Source: Pagrus major (lineage: Eukaryota > Chordata > Actinopteri > Spariformes > Sparidae). Taken from it: DNA of 64,000 nt. Below the pieces are notes generated by a model. That model was not told the DNA's origin and made no database searches. It worked only from the letters and a program-made list of their open reading frames with translations. The position numbers and the translations under genes were made by a program. Of the stretch, positions 13,784 to 27,865 are shown piece by piece. The first letter of the stretch is position 1. Every line of letters starts with the position of its first letter. The DNA lies in the NCBI RefSeq assembly GCF_040436345.1, contig NC_133215.1:22618806-22682805 (forward strand), given 5' to 3'.

Positions 13784-14540
13784 ACCACTTCCTCTGAAAA
13801 GCTTCATTCCACGTTGATCTGTTGTGTGAACTGTTGTTAAACATGTAAGTCATGACGAAATCAACTGTCCTTTTAACGAGTTATATTGTATGCATCTGTT
13901 TAATTAACATTTGAACAAGGAAATGATTGATATGATTACCAGAGCGCTCACGCTTCAGTTCTGGTATTCCTCGAATTAATTTTAAATGCAATTATGAAAT
14001 GTATAATTATTCACACATTAGGACGTCGATGACGAACAGGACTGGAGTTTTCACCGATCAGGATTTTTTTTAACTGACTAGATGAAATGATACTATTGGT
14101 TGGAGACAATAGATTTAATCTCGTAAATTTCCTTGGCATGTTATTTTGTATGATGTGGGGTATGCCATTTTAATCACCAGTGACCATGCTTGGATTATTG
14201 CAACAAATTTGTATAAAAAAACTGAAGATCACACAGGGTAATAGAAAACCCAATGGGCTGTCTAGGTGACGGAGTACATCCACACTCAATTGAACAATCT
14301 TAATAGTTGTCCCAACGTTGTCCAACTGACTGACCTGACCACTTGGTATGCCATATAGGCATTGGAGATCTGGGGATCGTTGGGCAATGTCAGTGATGTA
14401 TTTATTTTCTACAGATAGAAGTGGCTCATTGCAGACAGTGCTGCCGTCCAAAAACAATCATATAGACGTGATAATATCAATACAGTAAAACATACAATAA
14501 AACACATTAACAGGAGAAAACAAACGCTCTCTTTTGGATG
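13784..14540. other. intergenic between H2B and H4
   Basis: The first 60 bases (TCTGAAAAGCTTCATTCCAC) recur after the orphan stem-loop at 37061 and after the H2B at 39031. Otherwise nothing is recognised. Confidence 0.5.
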
Positions 14541-14547
14541 TGTGGGT

Positions 14548-14563
14548 GGCCCTTAAAAGGACC
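14548..14563 (-). terminator. histone 3' stem-loop (H4)
   Basis: Minus strand GGTCCTTTTAAGGGCC; one stem pair is a U-G wobble. AAAAGAGAGCG follows as a purine-rich downstream element. Confidence 0.93.
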
Positions 14564-14593
14564 TTTGTTGTTTAGATTTAGGGAAACAGCAGC

Positions 14594-15060
<467 letters not shown>

Positions 15061-15439
15061 TTTTCATTATCTTTGAAAATTAATAATAGATTTTAAAACA
15101 AACGATCGTGCATATGAACTGATGAACCTCTCGTTATGTGTTGCTGTGTGGGGAGAACAACCTGAATCACTCCTCTGTCTCACATATGGTGAACTGTCCC
15201 CATGTGGTTGAGAGACTGGAACATTTTGTCCATTTCTCCTCATGGATCATTTGCTGAGTTGATCTTTTATTTACTGTGGAAAGTTCTGCTCATTACCTAC
15301 ACTATGAGGCAGTGCTTTCTCTGCAGAGCAGGTTTGTTTGTCAAAGTGTTTCAGTTGCTGCTCTGTGAGCACAAGATCACATCAAATGTTCTATTTTGGT
15401 TCTAACCTGTCCTCTGAAAATACAAATACAGTAGCTATA

Positions 15440-15445
<6 letters not shown>

Positions 15446-15534
<89 letters not shown>
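15446..15534. repeat. (AC)n microsatellite
   Basis: About 44 uninterrupted units. Confidence 0.95.
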
Positions 15535-15538
<4 letters not shown>

Positions 15539-15540
15539 TT

Positions 15541-15650
15541 ACCGAGACCAGAGAGTACCGAGACTGAGACAAGGCCAAGACATTTGGAGGTCGAGACCGA
15601 GACAAGACCGAGACTTTTAGAGGTCGAGACCGAGACAAGACCAAGACCAT
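15541..15650. repeat. minisatellite of GAGACCGAGACAAGACC units
   Basis: Several imperfect copies of a short GAGACCGAGACAAGACC-like unit follow directly after the AC microsatellite. Confidence 0.7.
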
Positions 15651-15820
15651 ATATATCAAAGGAAAATCATAACAAAACATCAAAATGTGAGTTTTCTTTT
15701 TTTAGCTGGGGGAAATCTTTACACTACCAATGATTTGAAGTTATTAGCTGTTTTTGAAAGGGTCCTTTTTCACTCTTATCAGTAAGGCATGGACAAAAAG
15801 CAGGGGAAGGTTAAAAGGAC

Positions 15821-15826
15821 TTTATT
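15821..15826 (-). terminator. poly(A) signal AATAAA
   Basis: TTTATT on the plus strand. It lies about 420 bases past the likely stop codon of the SGNH-domain gene and is the first good signal after it. Confidence 0.5.
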
Positions 15827-16246
15827 GTAACAACAAAGGAAGTAGTAGGAGCAGAGGCTGGCGTGTGGCTGGGCGGCTGACTTAGCCATGAGGTGGCTCT
15901 GCAGGTTGGCTCTGGTGGTGGCTCAGGTGAGGGCATGGTGAAGAGGGGGTTCTGTGAGGTGGTTTGGCTGGTGGCTGAGTCGAGTGAGGCTGCCTGATCT
16001 TCAGACAATACAACATCCAGGGCCTAAATTGTACGGATGAACACAACCATTCTAACCCTAACCCTCTGAGGAGTGAAACAAACATTTTATTACATCATAC
16101 ATGGGATGGTCTGGGCGCCACATTGGAGACCGCTGGCAGGTGGGATGGTGGACTGAGGCCTTGGAAGCAAATCCAGTAACTCTGCAAATGTAAGAATGTC
16201 TGCATCTGAGGTGGACGGCTGAGGAGCGGAAACCAAATTCTCCACA

Positions 16247-19200
16247 TCACAATAAGTTCTGAAAGGAGGTCCGAAAGGAGGTCCGCTTCCTCTTCTTGGG
16301 AGGGTTGGCAGAAGCAGCAGTTTGCTGACACTCTGGGTTCTGGTCCCTGCAGCACGGACACTCGTTGTAGGCAACATCACCCTGCAACAATACACACTTA
16401 TGTCAGAATGAGGTTTTACATGTAGAGAAAAGCACAATAGACCTCTTTCACAGTACACATAGTAGCAGTTCCTCTTAGCTATTTCTTCTCATAGGCTATG
16501 TGATTCAGCCGTTTGAGATTTAATATTGATTCGTCATATGAGAGATATTTTCTTTTTAATTATTTTTCAATAACTTGTTGACAGACTTCTATTTCTTTCT
16601 TATAATTTATGGAAAATGGACCTAAACTTTGATATTTCGCTTTAAAAATGGGCTAAAATGTATAAGAAATATTTTTTTAGATTGATCCTGCAACAACATT
16701 TAGGTAAACTTGTGAGACTAGATTATTCATTCAAAAAAAACCCGTCAGTCCTTTCAGAGGAGTTTATCAAGCCATCGTTTTGTTAAATTGTATTTAATTC
16801 AATAAGATGACATTTATCATTAGTCTAGGTGAGTAAATGACAGATATTTCTATATTATTAGCTTCACACTGTGTGTTGGCGTGTTAATTCCAGAGTCTGT
16901 TAGCAATGTAAGCCTATTAGTTATAGTAAAATACACAGAAAACACAGCAGACTTACAAGAGCTCAAATCTCACATTTTCCATGATGGAAGTCGGTTGTGT
17001 CACTTTCGTTGGTCTTTGTGGGTCTTTGTGAGTCTCTGTGAGTCGTCAGGATGTGAAAAGTCTTCAGTTGATGCGACAATTGAACAGATATCTTTGAGTG
17101 AAACTTGTAGAAAAGCTTTCCTTCAGCTTCAGAGATTTTTTTTATGTTTAAATGATGATTTAAATTAGTTACTGTACTTGAAATCATCTTCATATTTCTA
17201 AATAAAGTTATGTTGAATCAAACAATCTCAATCAGACTGACACTGTGAAAACCTGGACCCAGCACAGTGTTAGTCCAGTAGGAGACAGTTTGGTTTCTGG
17301 GTGTGAGGACAAATAATGAACTGCTATAACAGCTATGTGCTCTGTTCTTGATAAACTTGGAGGCAGCAGGTTTACAAACACAAACCTGATCATATATCTG
17401 CATGAGGACATGTTAGTGGACCTCTGTGAAAGTATCCCTTTTGTCAGCATGTTGACTTGTCATAGAAGGAAAACACATGTCTCTGTTAATGTCAAGTGTC
17501 CTGGTGAAACATGACAGAGTGACAGTGAGCCTCCATTCATCTTATTATTGACACACCAAAATGTCTCTGATTAAGTCGGTTGTCATGTTGCAAACAGATG
17601 TTGGTCTGGATGCTCTGCAGCTGTTTCTGAGCAGATAAGTGGTAGAACTGGAGGGGTTATTTGATGAATTGAGGAAAATATCAAGTTATATGGTGTTGGC
17701 CTTTATAACATGTCAGGTAGAAGCAGAGACAAATAACTTGGAGCAGTATTTACACTAAGATAAAGTACAACATGATATATGCTCTTTGGATAGGGGTGGA
17801 CTCAGGCTGTCTGGAGCCAGATCAAGGCCACAAAAAAGATTTAATTTAAAGAAAATTAAATTTGAAACTGAAACTTCAAGTTTTGATCTATGTGAGGTCT
17901 CATTTTTTTCAGTTGCAGATTTGATGTTTTCAGATTAAGATCTTATTTTTTTCGTATTTTCCTCTTCCTCTCTTTTCATTCAGGTTCCCTTCTGATGGGC
18001 CTCTGGCCCTTGGGACCATCTTCCTCTCCTGGCTCCTGCTGCCTCACATATTGATGGATATGGATTGTCATACCCTGGACTCCGCTGGAACATTGCTCTC
18101 CTCTTTTTTACTGTCTCCCTCTGTATTTATGTAAAATGTGATGCCTCTTCACTCTGATCTCTGTTTTACTGCTAATTATTACCTGCCCTCTTCCAGGTCA
18201 CAACGGTGGAGAGGAGGTCCTGTGGCTCGGGCACAACTTGGCGATGCCTAGGCCTGCTAAGTTGTCTCCTGGATCCACACACTTTATATATATTATAATT
18301 TGTATCAGATATTCTGTCAATGCAACTTGTAAACTGGGATTTTGTTGTTCTGTTCTGTACATGCGACATCTATTGCATGAATGTCCATCCTGGGAGAGGG
18401 AGCCCTCCTCTGTGGCTCTTCCTGAGGTTTCTTCCATCTTCTTTCTTTCCCCCCTGTTAAAGGTTTTTCTTTTTTCCTCAACATGTCAAGTTTTTCCTCA
18501 CTCGAATCGAGGGTCTAAGGACAGAGGATGTCATTCACTGTACAGATTGTAAAACCCATTGAGGCAATGTGATTGTGATTTTGGGCTATATAAATACAAT
18601 AGTTTTGATCTGATTTGTATTCAAATCAATTTTTTTTTTTTTTCTTCTTTTATTTTTCCAGTGTCATCGTTTTGGCCCCGATTTGGCTAGGGGTGCAGAG
18701 GGGTGCGTGGCATCAGGTGAGAGGGGCTGGGATTGTGAGTGACTGGACGTTTTAAACGTATTGACTATTCATTATGATCTGGAAAAGCCACAAAGTTAAC
18801 CAAAGACCAAAAGACTTCAACCTGCATAAATAATTTAAATAAAACTTACCCTTTTCCTTCGAGGACCAGCAGGGCCCACCACAGGCTCAGAGGAAGGTGA
18901 TGCAACATCCTCATAAGCTGCATCTATTACTAACAATGTATTTTCCCCCCAAAAAATGTACACATTAATCTGTCAACATATCACAATGCTACTTTACACA
19001 AAACAAACAACACTAACCTGATGCTGGGCCAGCCTTTTGGGTGAGGTGCTGGAATGTTCAGGTTCCCCAAGCTGGGTACCCTTTAAAGAGAAATAGCAAA
19101 GTATGTCTTAATGAATACGTACTAATACTAGTCAAACTGTCTACAGAAAACACTTTTTCATCAATTCATCAACATCAACTTAAAGAATTACAGCACACAT

Positions 19201-20853
19201 TTTATTACCTTTGTGTTGCCTCCAACAAGCGTCCACTTAGAAAGGTCTCGTGGACGTGACATCTTGACTTCCCCAGTCACAACGGGTTTTGGCCAGACAT
19301 GTCTAATGGGTGCTGATGGCCTGGGAGACACCTCTGCCTTAGGTGCAGGTTCCAGCAACTGTAAAGCTGCAAAATAATCCAGCAAAGACACAAGTCTCGG
19401 TATCCCCTCATTGTCACTCAGGTGGACCTGCAAAGACAACACATTTCAACAGACTTTTAAAAACGATGTCCTATCAATGTGATGTGTCATGAATTTATCT
19501 TGTGATATTAATTATAAAAACAAGTATAATTCCCTCTTCTACATATGCCTCTCATTAACAAGTTCTGTACTTACACCATCTCTGCTCCATAGGTCAGGCT
19601 CGCTAGTAGGGTAGTGTGCTGCAATATCATAGTACTTCACTCCTACACAAGAAAACAAGCATATTCATTACATTGCTCATATATGTTGAAAGTAGACAAT
19701 GACAAAGCCATGGCAATTATGTCGCCTTGTCGATATAAAATAGTAAGCAATTTTATAGTAGTTACATTATTTCTTCAACTCAGATTGTCTACAACAACAT
19801 CACTTGATCTACATGCAACAGATGGTTCTCTTATACGCATACCCCAAGTATGAGCCTGGCTACGATAAACATCGCCAAGGTGGTCCTGCCGCTTCAGGTC
19901 AATGTTCAGACGTCGAGGAAAGTCGACAACATAGACCTACAAAACACAGAAAATTATTACAAAACTACACTCCTGCTACAATGTATTAATTAATGAAAAA
20001 ATATAAACAGCTGTTCTACAAATCATACATCCAAATCACCTACAATACAGAGTCATACAAATATTTTTTCAAATAATAAAGAGTAAATATAGGTTACAAA
20101 GGCCTACCTTGGGCCACAGACTGCAGACACTGGCCCGGAGCCTACCAAAATCCTCCCCTGCCTTGAAGATGGTCATGCTCGCTGTCAGGTTGTTGCTCGG
20201 AGCCAAAACACAAACTGATTTGGGGACCACAGGCACAATTGCTTGCTCCACCTCGATCCTCAAGTCAGCTGCACTGCCCCCTGGTGTCGACATGAAACCA
20301 AAGGCAACACGACCCTCTAGAAGCTCCACAATGCCATCCACACAGCCTCGCAGATTGGAGTCACCAACAACAAGCACAAACTAACACAACACAAAAAATA
20401 ATATTAACATTGCCATCATGGATCATTCACGAAAGATTATGTTCACAGTTTCAAAATAATTCACACCTTCTTATCAGGAGACAACGCTGGAATGACCAAC
20501 TTGTGGGGGCGTCCCGTAGAAGAAGAGATTGGCCATTCGTTCACACAATGCCTGAGACCTATTTAAAAACAAACAAGAACAAACAAGAACCATTACTGAC
20601 ACAGTACAAACCATACCTGATGTTACTACAAGAAACACACAAACTCTCACTCAAATACAACACAAAAACATGACAAAACATATTTGTAATGCCACAACTA
20701 GAGTGCACACAGAAATTTGGAAGACATAATGAGTAGCCACTTACATGCAGAACGGTCGTTGGCAGGTCGTTGAGGTTCCTTCACAAGCCAGCGACGCTCC
20801 ATCATCCTCCGTTTAGCAGCCTGGGAACGCTTGTAAGACTTTAAACGAGGCAT
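16247..20853 (-). CDS. multi-exon gene with SGNH/GDSL-hydrolase-like domain
   Basis: Nine minus-strand exons with AG/GT borders: 20745-20853, 20467-20558, 20108-20380, 19843-19936, 19575-19642, 19209-19427, 19018-19080, 18850-18929, 16247-16381. The first seven join in frame to 306 residues. The start MPRLKSYKRSQAAKRRMMER is basic. Exon 3 has VLVVGDSNLRG, the GDS serine block, and APSNNLTAS in the place of the central Asn block. Exons 5-6 join to WSRDGVHLSD, the DxxH catalytic pair of SGNH hydrolases. The last exons are Pro/Ser-rich and basic (PPKKRKR), a possible nuclear signal. With the splice sites I can see, exon 8 does not keep frame with exon 7 and meets a stop at once, so the true end is uncertain. 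A 5' untranslated exon with donor GCAAG/GTAAG near 21446 is likely. I recall similar uncharacterised, multi-copy teleost proteins but cannot name one. The substrate is unknown. Confidence 0.65.
17940..18620 (+). repeat. SINE-like dispersed repeat, copy B
   Basis: Same family as 952-1470, in plus orientation, with about 150 extra bases in the middle. It lies inside the last intron of the SGNH-domain gene, on the opposite strand. Confidence 0.7.
18664..18770 (+). repeat. short dispersed repeat, copy 1
   Basis: GTTTTGGCCCCGATTTGGCT, then GTGGCATCAG and GTGAGTGACTGGAC, shared with 23045-23125. The family is not recognised. Confidence 0.6.
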
Positions 20854-21446
20854 CTGAAAATGTCCATACAACATATTCCCATTATTTCCAACAAGATATA
20901 CTTTAGGCAGTGTAATCTGCAATTTAAAAAAAAAAAAATTTATGCCTTGACTGTGCCTTCCACTCTCTACTAAATATCCTCATATAACAATAATAGCAAT
21001 ACTAACACATCAAAATAAAATCAGCTTTTAAACTACAGCACTATTGTATGATATCCTGTACTCTTTTTCATGGAGGTTGTTTCTCATGGTCATACCATAA
21101 CAACATAAATACTACTTAGCAAACTATAGCTATACCTAATACATATAACATCACATTGTGCGTGTTGAATTCTTTATCTGTCTCTATAAATGCTAATGAC
21201 TAATGACAAACTTGCACACATGAATGATGTACTATTGTAACAATAAAATAACTGTTGTATTTTACCAGAATAAATTTGCTATTTTATACATATGAAACTA
21301 CAAAACAAGAAACATAAAACAATGCTCCCTTCCACATTATTCTTATATTATTTATAATATGCAATACTCAGTATTTCTTCCATCAATAGGTACAGTGTAC
21401 AACAAATGTATACTCTGCTCTTACAAAAGCTAACATAGTGCTTACC

Positions 21447-22838
21447 TTGCAAGATTGGTAGATCAATGTAGTTCACTGAAACAACTATGCAGGTTATACC
21501 AGCAAAGCAAAGGTACCAAGTGAATTGGTACAGTCATTTGTTACATTGCTAGCTTTACCTTGCTTGTGTATGGGTGGAGCCATGTGAAAACAACCAATCA
21601 GACCACAACACATCACTAAAGCCCATCACCATACTAAGTGCTCTGTTATTGTCTTCTGCATTCCATCAGAATTGCCCATCAGCCATTCATCCTGAATGCT
21701 CATTAGCAGACCAATACAACATAATCTCTCCTGTTAAATACAAAAGAAATGCCCTGCTCAAGTCCCAAGTGTGTTAGCATCAACAATTGCAACCACGTCA
21801 CATCAGAAATTGGTTTTTGTTTTTTTGTTCTGTCCATAATATGTGATTCACTTGATTGATGCTTCATTAAATATCTCCCTAAGAGGCAAATCAACAATGA
21901 CTTTAAAACCATCAGTTTCAATATCAACAGACAGTTTTCCAAAGTTACTTTTATCACAAATCATATTAATAGTTACAAACCCAGTACCTAACCAATTTTT
22001 TTATGTCACTGCCTTTACATATCACAACTCTGTCATAATACTGTTCAAATACTCATCTCCTTAACTATGCACTTTTTTACTTGTTTGTTACTGCCAAATA
22101 CAAACAAAACACCTCACTATAAACCATCATGCAATGAGAAATTCACCAACATAAACCTTGACTCAAAAGACTTTTGCCCTTTTTCAGGCCAAACATAGCT
22201 CTACCAACTACTACTACCGAAAACACTACAGTCATGTAACACAAGATGTTCTCCACATTGTTGTGTGTTAACTTTATACTTATAATAATGCTTACTTCAC
22301 TCCATCAATAATCTTAACTTCTTGATTAAAAAACAAACACAAAAATAACTAATGTCTAACACTAACACATGTGGAATACTTTTTTTTTTGCCATACTGTA
22401 AGATGACAATTGTTTTATGTGTGAAAACTTATGACAATTTTCAAACACCCTCAATACCATAGAACATTTATAAAAAAGGAAACTAACACGCACAGATACT
22501 TTGCAAAAATTACCTTTTTATTTACATTTTACAAAATATACACACAACCTTCACCAATTAAACTTACATCCACACTTAACCATGAATTAAACAATGCGCA
22601 AAGATGTTTTTAAAGTACTTCTACTGTACACATGGAAACAAAATACAATATCTAATAATAATTATCAAGGGGAAAGTCATGGCAGTCATGAATATGATGT
22701 GTATGATGTGGAGAAAACAACCTGTAAATGTCATGTAAATCGGATGATGTTTGTCCTCACTGCAAATTGCTGAGAGTAAGATAGTGCTTCAGTTGCCTTC
22801 TTTCAAAAATGTATGCATGTGTTATGTGTGAAAGAAAG
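21447..22838. other. SGNH gene 5' region and intergenic
   Basis: A likely non-coding first exon ends at about 21446, with CCAAT in AACCAATCAG near 21590 upstream of it. Beyond that the sequence is AT-rich with no gene seen. Confidence 0.4.
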
Positions 22839-22861
22839 TGTGTGTGTGTGTGTGTGTGTGT
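22839..22861. repeat. (GT)n microsatellite
   Basis: About 11 GT units. Confidence 0.9.
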
Positions 22862-22889
22862 CTTTTGGTTTTACTTCTGCTTTGTTTTG

Positions 22890-22965
22890 CCTGTGTAAAG
22901 CAGTTTGTGCTACATTTTATTTGTATGAAAAGTGCTATATAAATAAAGACTGATTGATTGATATG
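22890..22965 (+). repeat. retroposon 3' tail
   Basis: AAAGTGCTATATAAATAAAG followed by ACTGATTGATTGA is the 3' end typical of teleost SINE/LINE retroposons. No body is recognisable. Confidence 0.6.
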
Positions 22966-23440
22966 AGGCTGACTTCCTGTGTCCAGAGGGTGGCGCTATG
23001 GATGGTGTAGATGAGAAAATGTCTTCCTCCCAACCCGGTTTCAGCGTTTTGGCCCCGATTTGGCTAGAGGTACGGAGGGTCGCGTGGCATCAGTTGAGAC
23101 GGGGATTTTGAGTGACTGGACCTTTTCAACACGTGTCATTCACCTTTTCATAATCTAAAAAGGGATTCAAATAAAGTGTAGTTACAGTAAGTCACCACAG
23201 TATGGCAGTCACTTTTTTGGGGAAAACAAATAAAGTTGTCTGAAAATTGTCTGGAGAAAACACCCGACTGATCATTAACAATTTATATTAAGTAGCTAAT
23301 TAGGTAATATGAGAGAAAATTATTAAATGTCATTATCTTGATTACCAATAGTCATATATTATACATTAATTTAATCAAGTTGCAGTAACGATCATATCTA
23401 ATTACAGAAACAGTGAAGGAAGCAGCTCTGTAGAAGAAGT
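22966..23440. other. intergenic before H3
   Basis: Contains the short dispersed repeat at 23045-23125; otherwise nothing recognised. The last ~50 bases are the conserved H3 3' flank. Confidence 0.5.
23045..23125 (+). repeat. short dispersed repeat, copy 2
   Basis: Second copy of the repeat at 18664-18770. Confidence 0.6.
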
Positions 23441-23445
23441 GAGGT

Positions 23446-23461
23446 GGCTCTGAAAAGAGCC
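23446..23461 (-). terminator. histone 3' stem-loop (H3)
   Basis: Minus strand GGCTCTTTTCAGAGCC, then ACAGAGCTG downstream. Confidence 0.95.
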
Positions 23462-23488
23462 GTTGTGGTTTGTGGGGCAGCAGACAAG

Positions 23489-24650
<1,162 letters not shown>

Positions 24651-24679
24651 ATCATCCTGCTTGAGACCAGCAACACAAA

Positions 24680-24695
24680 GGCTCTTTTAAGAGCC
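24680..24695 (+). terminator. histone 3' stem-loop (H2A)
   Basis: GGCTCTTTTAAGAGCC with downstream GATAAAGAGCAG. Confidence 0.95.
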
Positions 24696-25121
24696 ACACA
24701 CTCACTTCTGATAAAGAGCAGTGTTTCTTATGTCAATGTGATATACAATAATTAAGTCAGCGTTGTAAATCTACCATAAGTAATGGGACGCCAAAACAAG
24801 GAAGTAACTGACACAAAATGGATGCGTAGCAGAGAAAATCCAAGGCTTCATTGAGATCGCTAATATAACTAGTAAAGGTCCATTCAAACACTTTGGCTGC
24901 TGGAATAAAAATTCCTTGAGCTGATAACAAATGTTGAATGAAAGTAAATGCATTGCAAATCAAAAGGCAATGCACATAAAAACTGGGATGGGGCAGCGGA
25001 TGATCAGGTTCATTATTCATTTACTGTCGGGACCAGTGCAATTTTAAAAAGGGGTGTAATAACAGTATGTTTAACTGATTTTTATCTTCCTGAGTGTTAA
25101 TCAAGTATTTTTTTAAATGAA
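24696..25121. other. intergenic, H2A-H1 spacer
   Basis: No gene. Parts (for example around 24985-25015, ACTGGGATGG) match the spacer at about 62160-62215 after the H2A at 61491, which supports a shared origin of the two units. Confidence 0.55.
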
Positions 25122-25345
25122 GGCGCAGTAGATTCATGTGTTGGATATTACACGGATGGTTGGATTGTGATCGTCTCTGTGTTAGTGAAGAAGTTATCTT
25201 ATGACCTGATGAGGCAACCCTTGCTTTCGTCTTATTTTCTACTTATCTGTATTATTAAAATATATATTTTTTTATGCGTGGTCATAGTGATACAACTAAC
25301 ATTACAGGGACAGGACTGTGCTATTTAAGGATGCTGCCTCACTTA
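25122..25345 (-). pseudogene. relic 3' flank of a deleted H1 gene
   Basis: This matches the 3' flanks of both intact H1 genes (about 9850-10050 and 62641-62850). Shared blocks include GGTTGGATTGTG, GACCTGATGAGG and GGACAGGACTG followed by TTTAAGGATG. The match stops just before where the H1 stem-loop should be. By 25405 the sequence has become the H2B 5' flank, so the H1 gene and about 2.3 kb upstream of it are missing. Confidence 0.75.
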
Positions 25346-25483
25346 CTTACTATTTCTTTCTGGGGGAAAACAAACAAACAAAACAAAAAACAACAACACA
25401 AGAAGCAACACCTAACATTATATTTGTAACATCTGGTAATAAAGTGTAGCGTCTTCATTGAGACTACACTGGGACACAGTTTT

Positions 25484-27865
25484 ATGGGGGACCGCAAGTG
25501 TCACGGAAATAGTAATAAGGCATTTAACCCATTGTACGAATTAATATATTAATATATTAATAAATACACTAAGTTACAATGTAAATTAATTATTTCATAT
25601 TTTGATGGGCAATAAGAAGAGGAATTATAAATAGAAGTTACAAATGAAATATTAATCCATCAATGAATAATTCAAAAAAAGGGATTTACAGTAAAAACAT
25701 TTAACAGTCAATAAGTAAAACATTTTAAAATGCGTTTATGTATTCATGAATAAATAATTGAATTTAAAAGTGTCATGGAGAGGTTAAATAGAGAAGCTAA
25801 ATGACTCCGCAAATGGAATAGCTAATAGGAAAAGGAGAAGTAGCGTGTACATGGAAATTCTCAACTCAATTTGTGAATCCCGCCAGTGCCGGCCCTGACC
25901 AATTTGGTGCCCTAGGCAAGATTTTGGCTGGCGCCCCCTTGCATCGCAGTCAATTTTACAATCAATTTTCATACACTCACACAGAAACTACATGTATGTA
26001 TTCAAGATTTTATTTCTTTTAAGTCAAAAATATCACACCAAATAAAAACTGAAGAAAGAAACAAGTGATAAATAAAAAATACAATATAAATAAGGTATTG
26101 CACTGGTATACTATTGGTATTAAAGAATATTCTATTTACATACAAAATAAAAACAGTCTGTATTCTTTGGGAGGAAACATTTGCAGCAGAAGCAGTGCAA
26201 GCTATCATTCTTTTTTGAGTAGATCAGCCAGCTTCTTTTGACTCTGGTAAAAAAGTCATGTGGACACTTTATCCCATCTTTGTTTTTGGGATATGTGTAA
26301 CTGTTTCTTATTTGAAATGGTCGTCTGTGAACTAACTCCTTTCTTACTTTGTCAGTTAGAAGAGATGGCCAGTCAGCAGGTCTATTGGTGCAGCCTTTAG
26401 TCCTGATGCTGTGTCACTCTCTGTGCTGAGGTAGAGGACAGGAGCACCTGATGCTGTGTCACTGGCGGTGGTAGTGAAATATTTTAAAAGTGCATCTGAA
26501 GAGAGAAGAGAAGTATGTGACCACTGGATGTTACATTTTAAAATACAATGAGATTCATTCAATTTTATCGTCAGTGCAATGCAGTTCAGTCTAACCAGAG
26601 TGCAAAAAGCAGTAAAGTGCAGTGAAATTTATATATGTGTAGCCTATATATATATATGTAGCCTATGAATGATATGGGAAAGCTAAGGTATGTAGTATTA
26701 ACAGTAATACACTTTAACTGCACTTTAACACTGATGTAAACTTTAACAAACACAAACTGTGACACAATAAACCAAAGTCTTACAACTGCCCTGTTAGCCT
26801 ACTTATAAAGTGGATGGAAAACTCAGAGCATTTTAACTGACATACAAGCAGGAAAACACAACCAACAGGTTAAAATAACACCTGAACAGGCCTGACGTTA
26901 ACTTTCCAAACGTCCCTGATGAATTTAAGGTGGAGTAACATTAACTTCCGTCGACTCAGCTATTTACTGATTATTAAACAATGCTACTACCGTCCGAAGT
27001 AAGCTAGCAAGCTAACACTCTGCTCCAACAACGGTAACTACGATCATTAAACTATTAGTTTAATTCACTTAATCACATTGACGTCACTGTACCTCTTTCT
27101 TTTTCACGTTTTTCTTCCTCTGCTTTCCTTCTTGTCCTCCCCTGGGCGCGGATGGTTTCAGTCTATTGGACTTTGTAGTTCCGCTACAGTATCAATAAAC
27201 GTCTCTCTTGGGTCACGGTCCGGTCAGATTCAGGCAGCTCGCCTCTCGACTCCGCCCCCTCCCTCACAGAGGGCAGGCACAGTGCAACGAGCCAGGAACC
27301 CAGAAAAAAGGCCTCTCCAATATTTAATAGGCTTTGCAATAAGGTTATGTTGCTGTGGGCTTATATAATATTTCTAAATAATATTAGTAATAGCACTGGT
27401 AAAAAATAGTATTTTTTTTTCTCCCCCTGTTTGCGGCGCCCCCCGTGGATGACGGCGCCCTTAGCATTTGCCTATACTGCCTATGCCCAGGGCCGGCCCT
27501 GAATCCCGCTATGTCTTTGTTTTTTTAAACTGCCTTTTCAAATAGATTTTTGAATGCCATTATTTATTTATGAATTAATTAATTAATTTTTAAATCATGT
27601 TCTATGATGTGTCTTTTAAATGTTGTTGTTGTAGATCTCTTTTTAATTTGAACTATTTATTGATGGATTAATATTTCATTTGTAAATTCTATTAATAATT
27701 CCTCTTTTTATGCCCCATTCAAATATCAAATAATTAATTACTTTGTAATTTAGTCTATTAATAGATTACTAAATTAAATTGTAAACTAATTTATTAATGC
27801 CTGTATTTATTGTGCAATTAGTTAAATGCTTTGTTACTATTTCCGTGACACTTGTGGTCCTCCAT
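25484..27865. mobile_element. DNA transposon with long terminal inverted repeats
   Basis: The ends are inverted repeats starting ATGGGGGACCGCAAGTGTCA (left) and, on the other strand, ATGGAGGACCACAAGTGTCA (right). Similarity runs, with decay, for about 400 bases into each side. The flanks ACAGTTTT (25476-25483) and ACAGTTTA (27866-27873) look like an 8-base target duplication with one change. No transposase. It lies in the H2B 5' flank, about 290 bases before the start codon, and carries a nested hAT element. Confidence 0.75.
25884..27501. mobile_element. non-autonomous hAT element, nested
   Basis: 8-base target duplications AATCCCGC (25876-25883 and 27502-27509) flank inverted ends CAGTGCCGGCCCTG and CAGGGCCGGCCCTG. 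The end sequence and the 8-base duplication are typical of hAT elements with GGCCGGCCC ends. 1618 bases with no transposase frame. It inserted into the element at 25484-27865, so it is the younger of the two. Confidence 0.88.

Noticed and set aside
14170-14457. 95-codon minus-strand frame near H4
   Set aside because: No family resemblance; ordinary AT-rich spacer.
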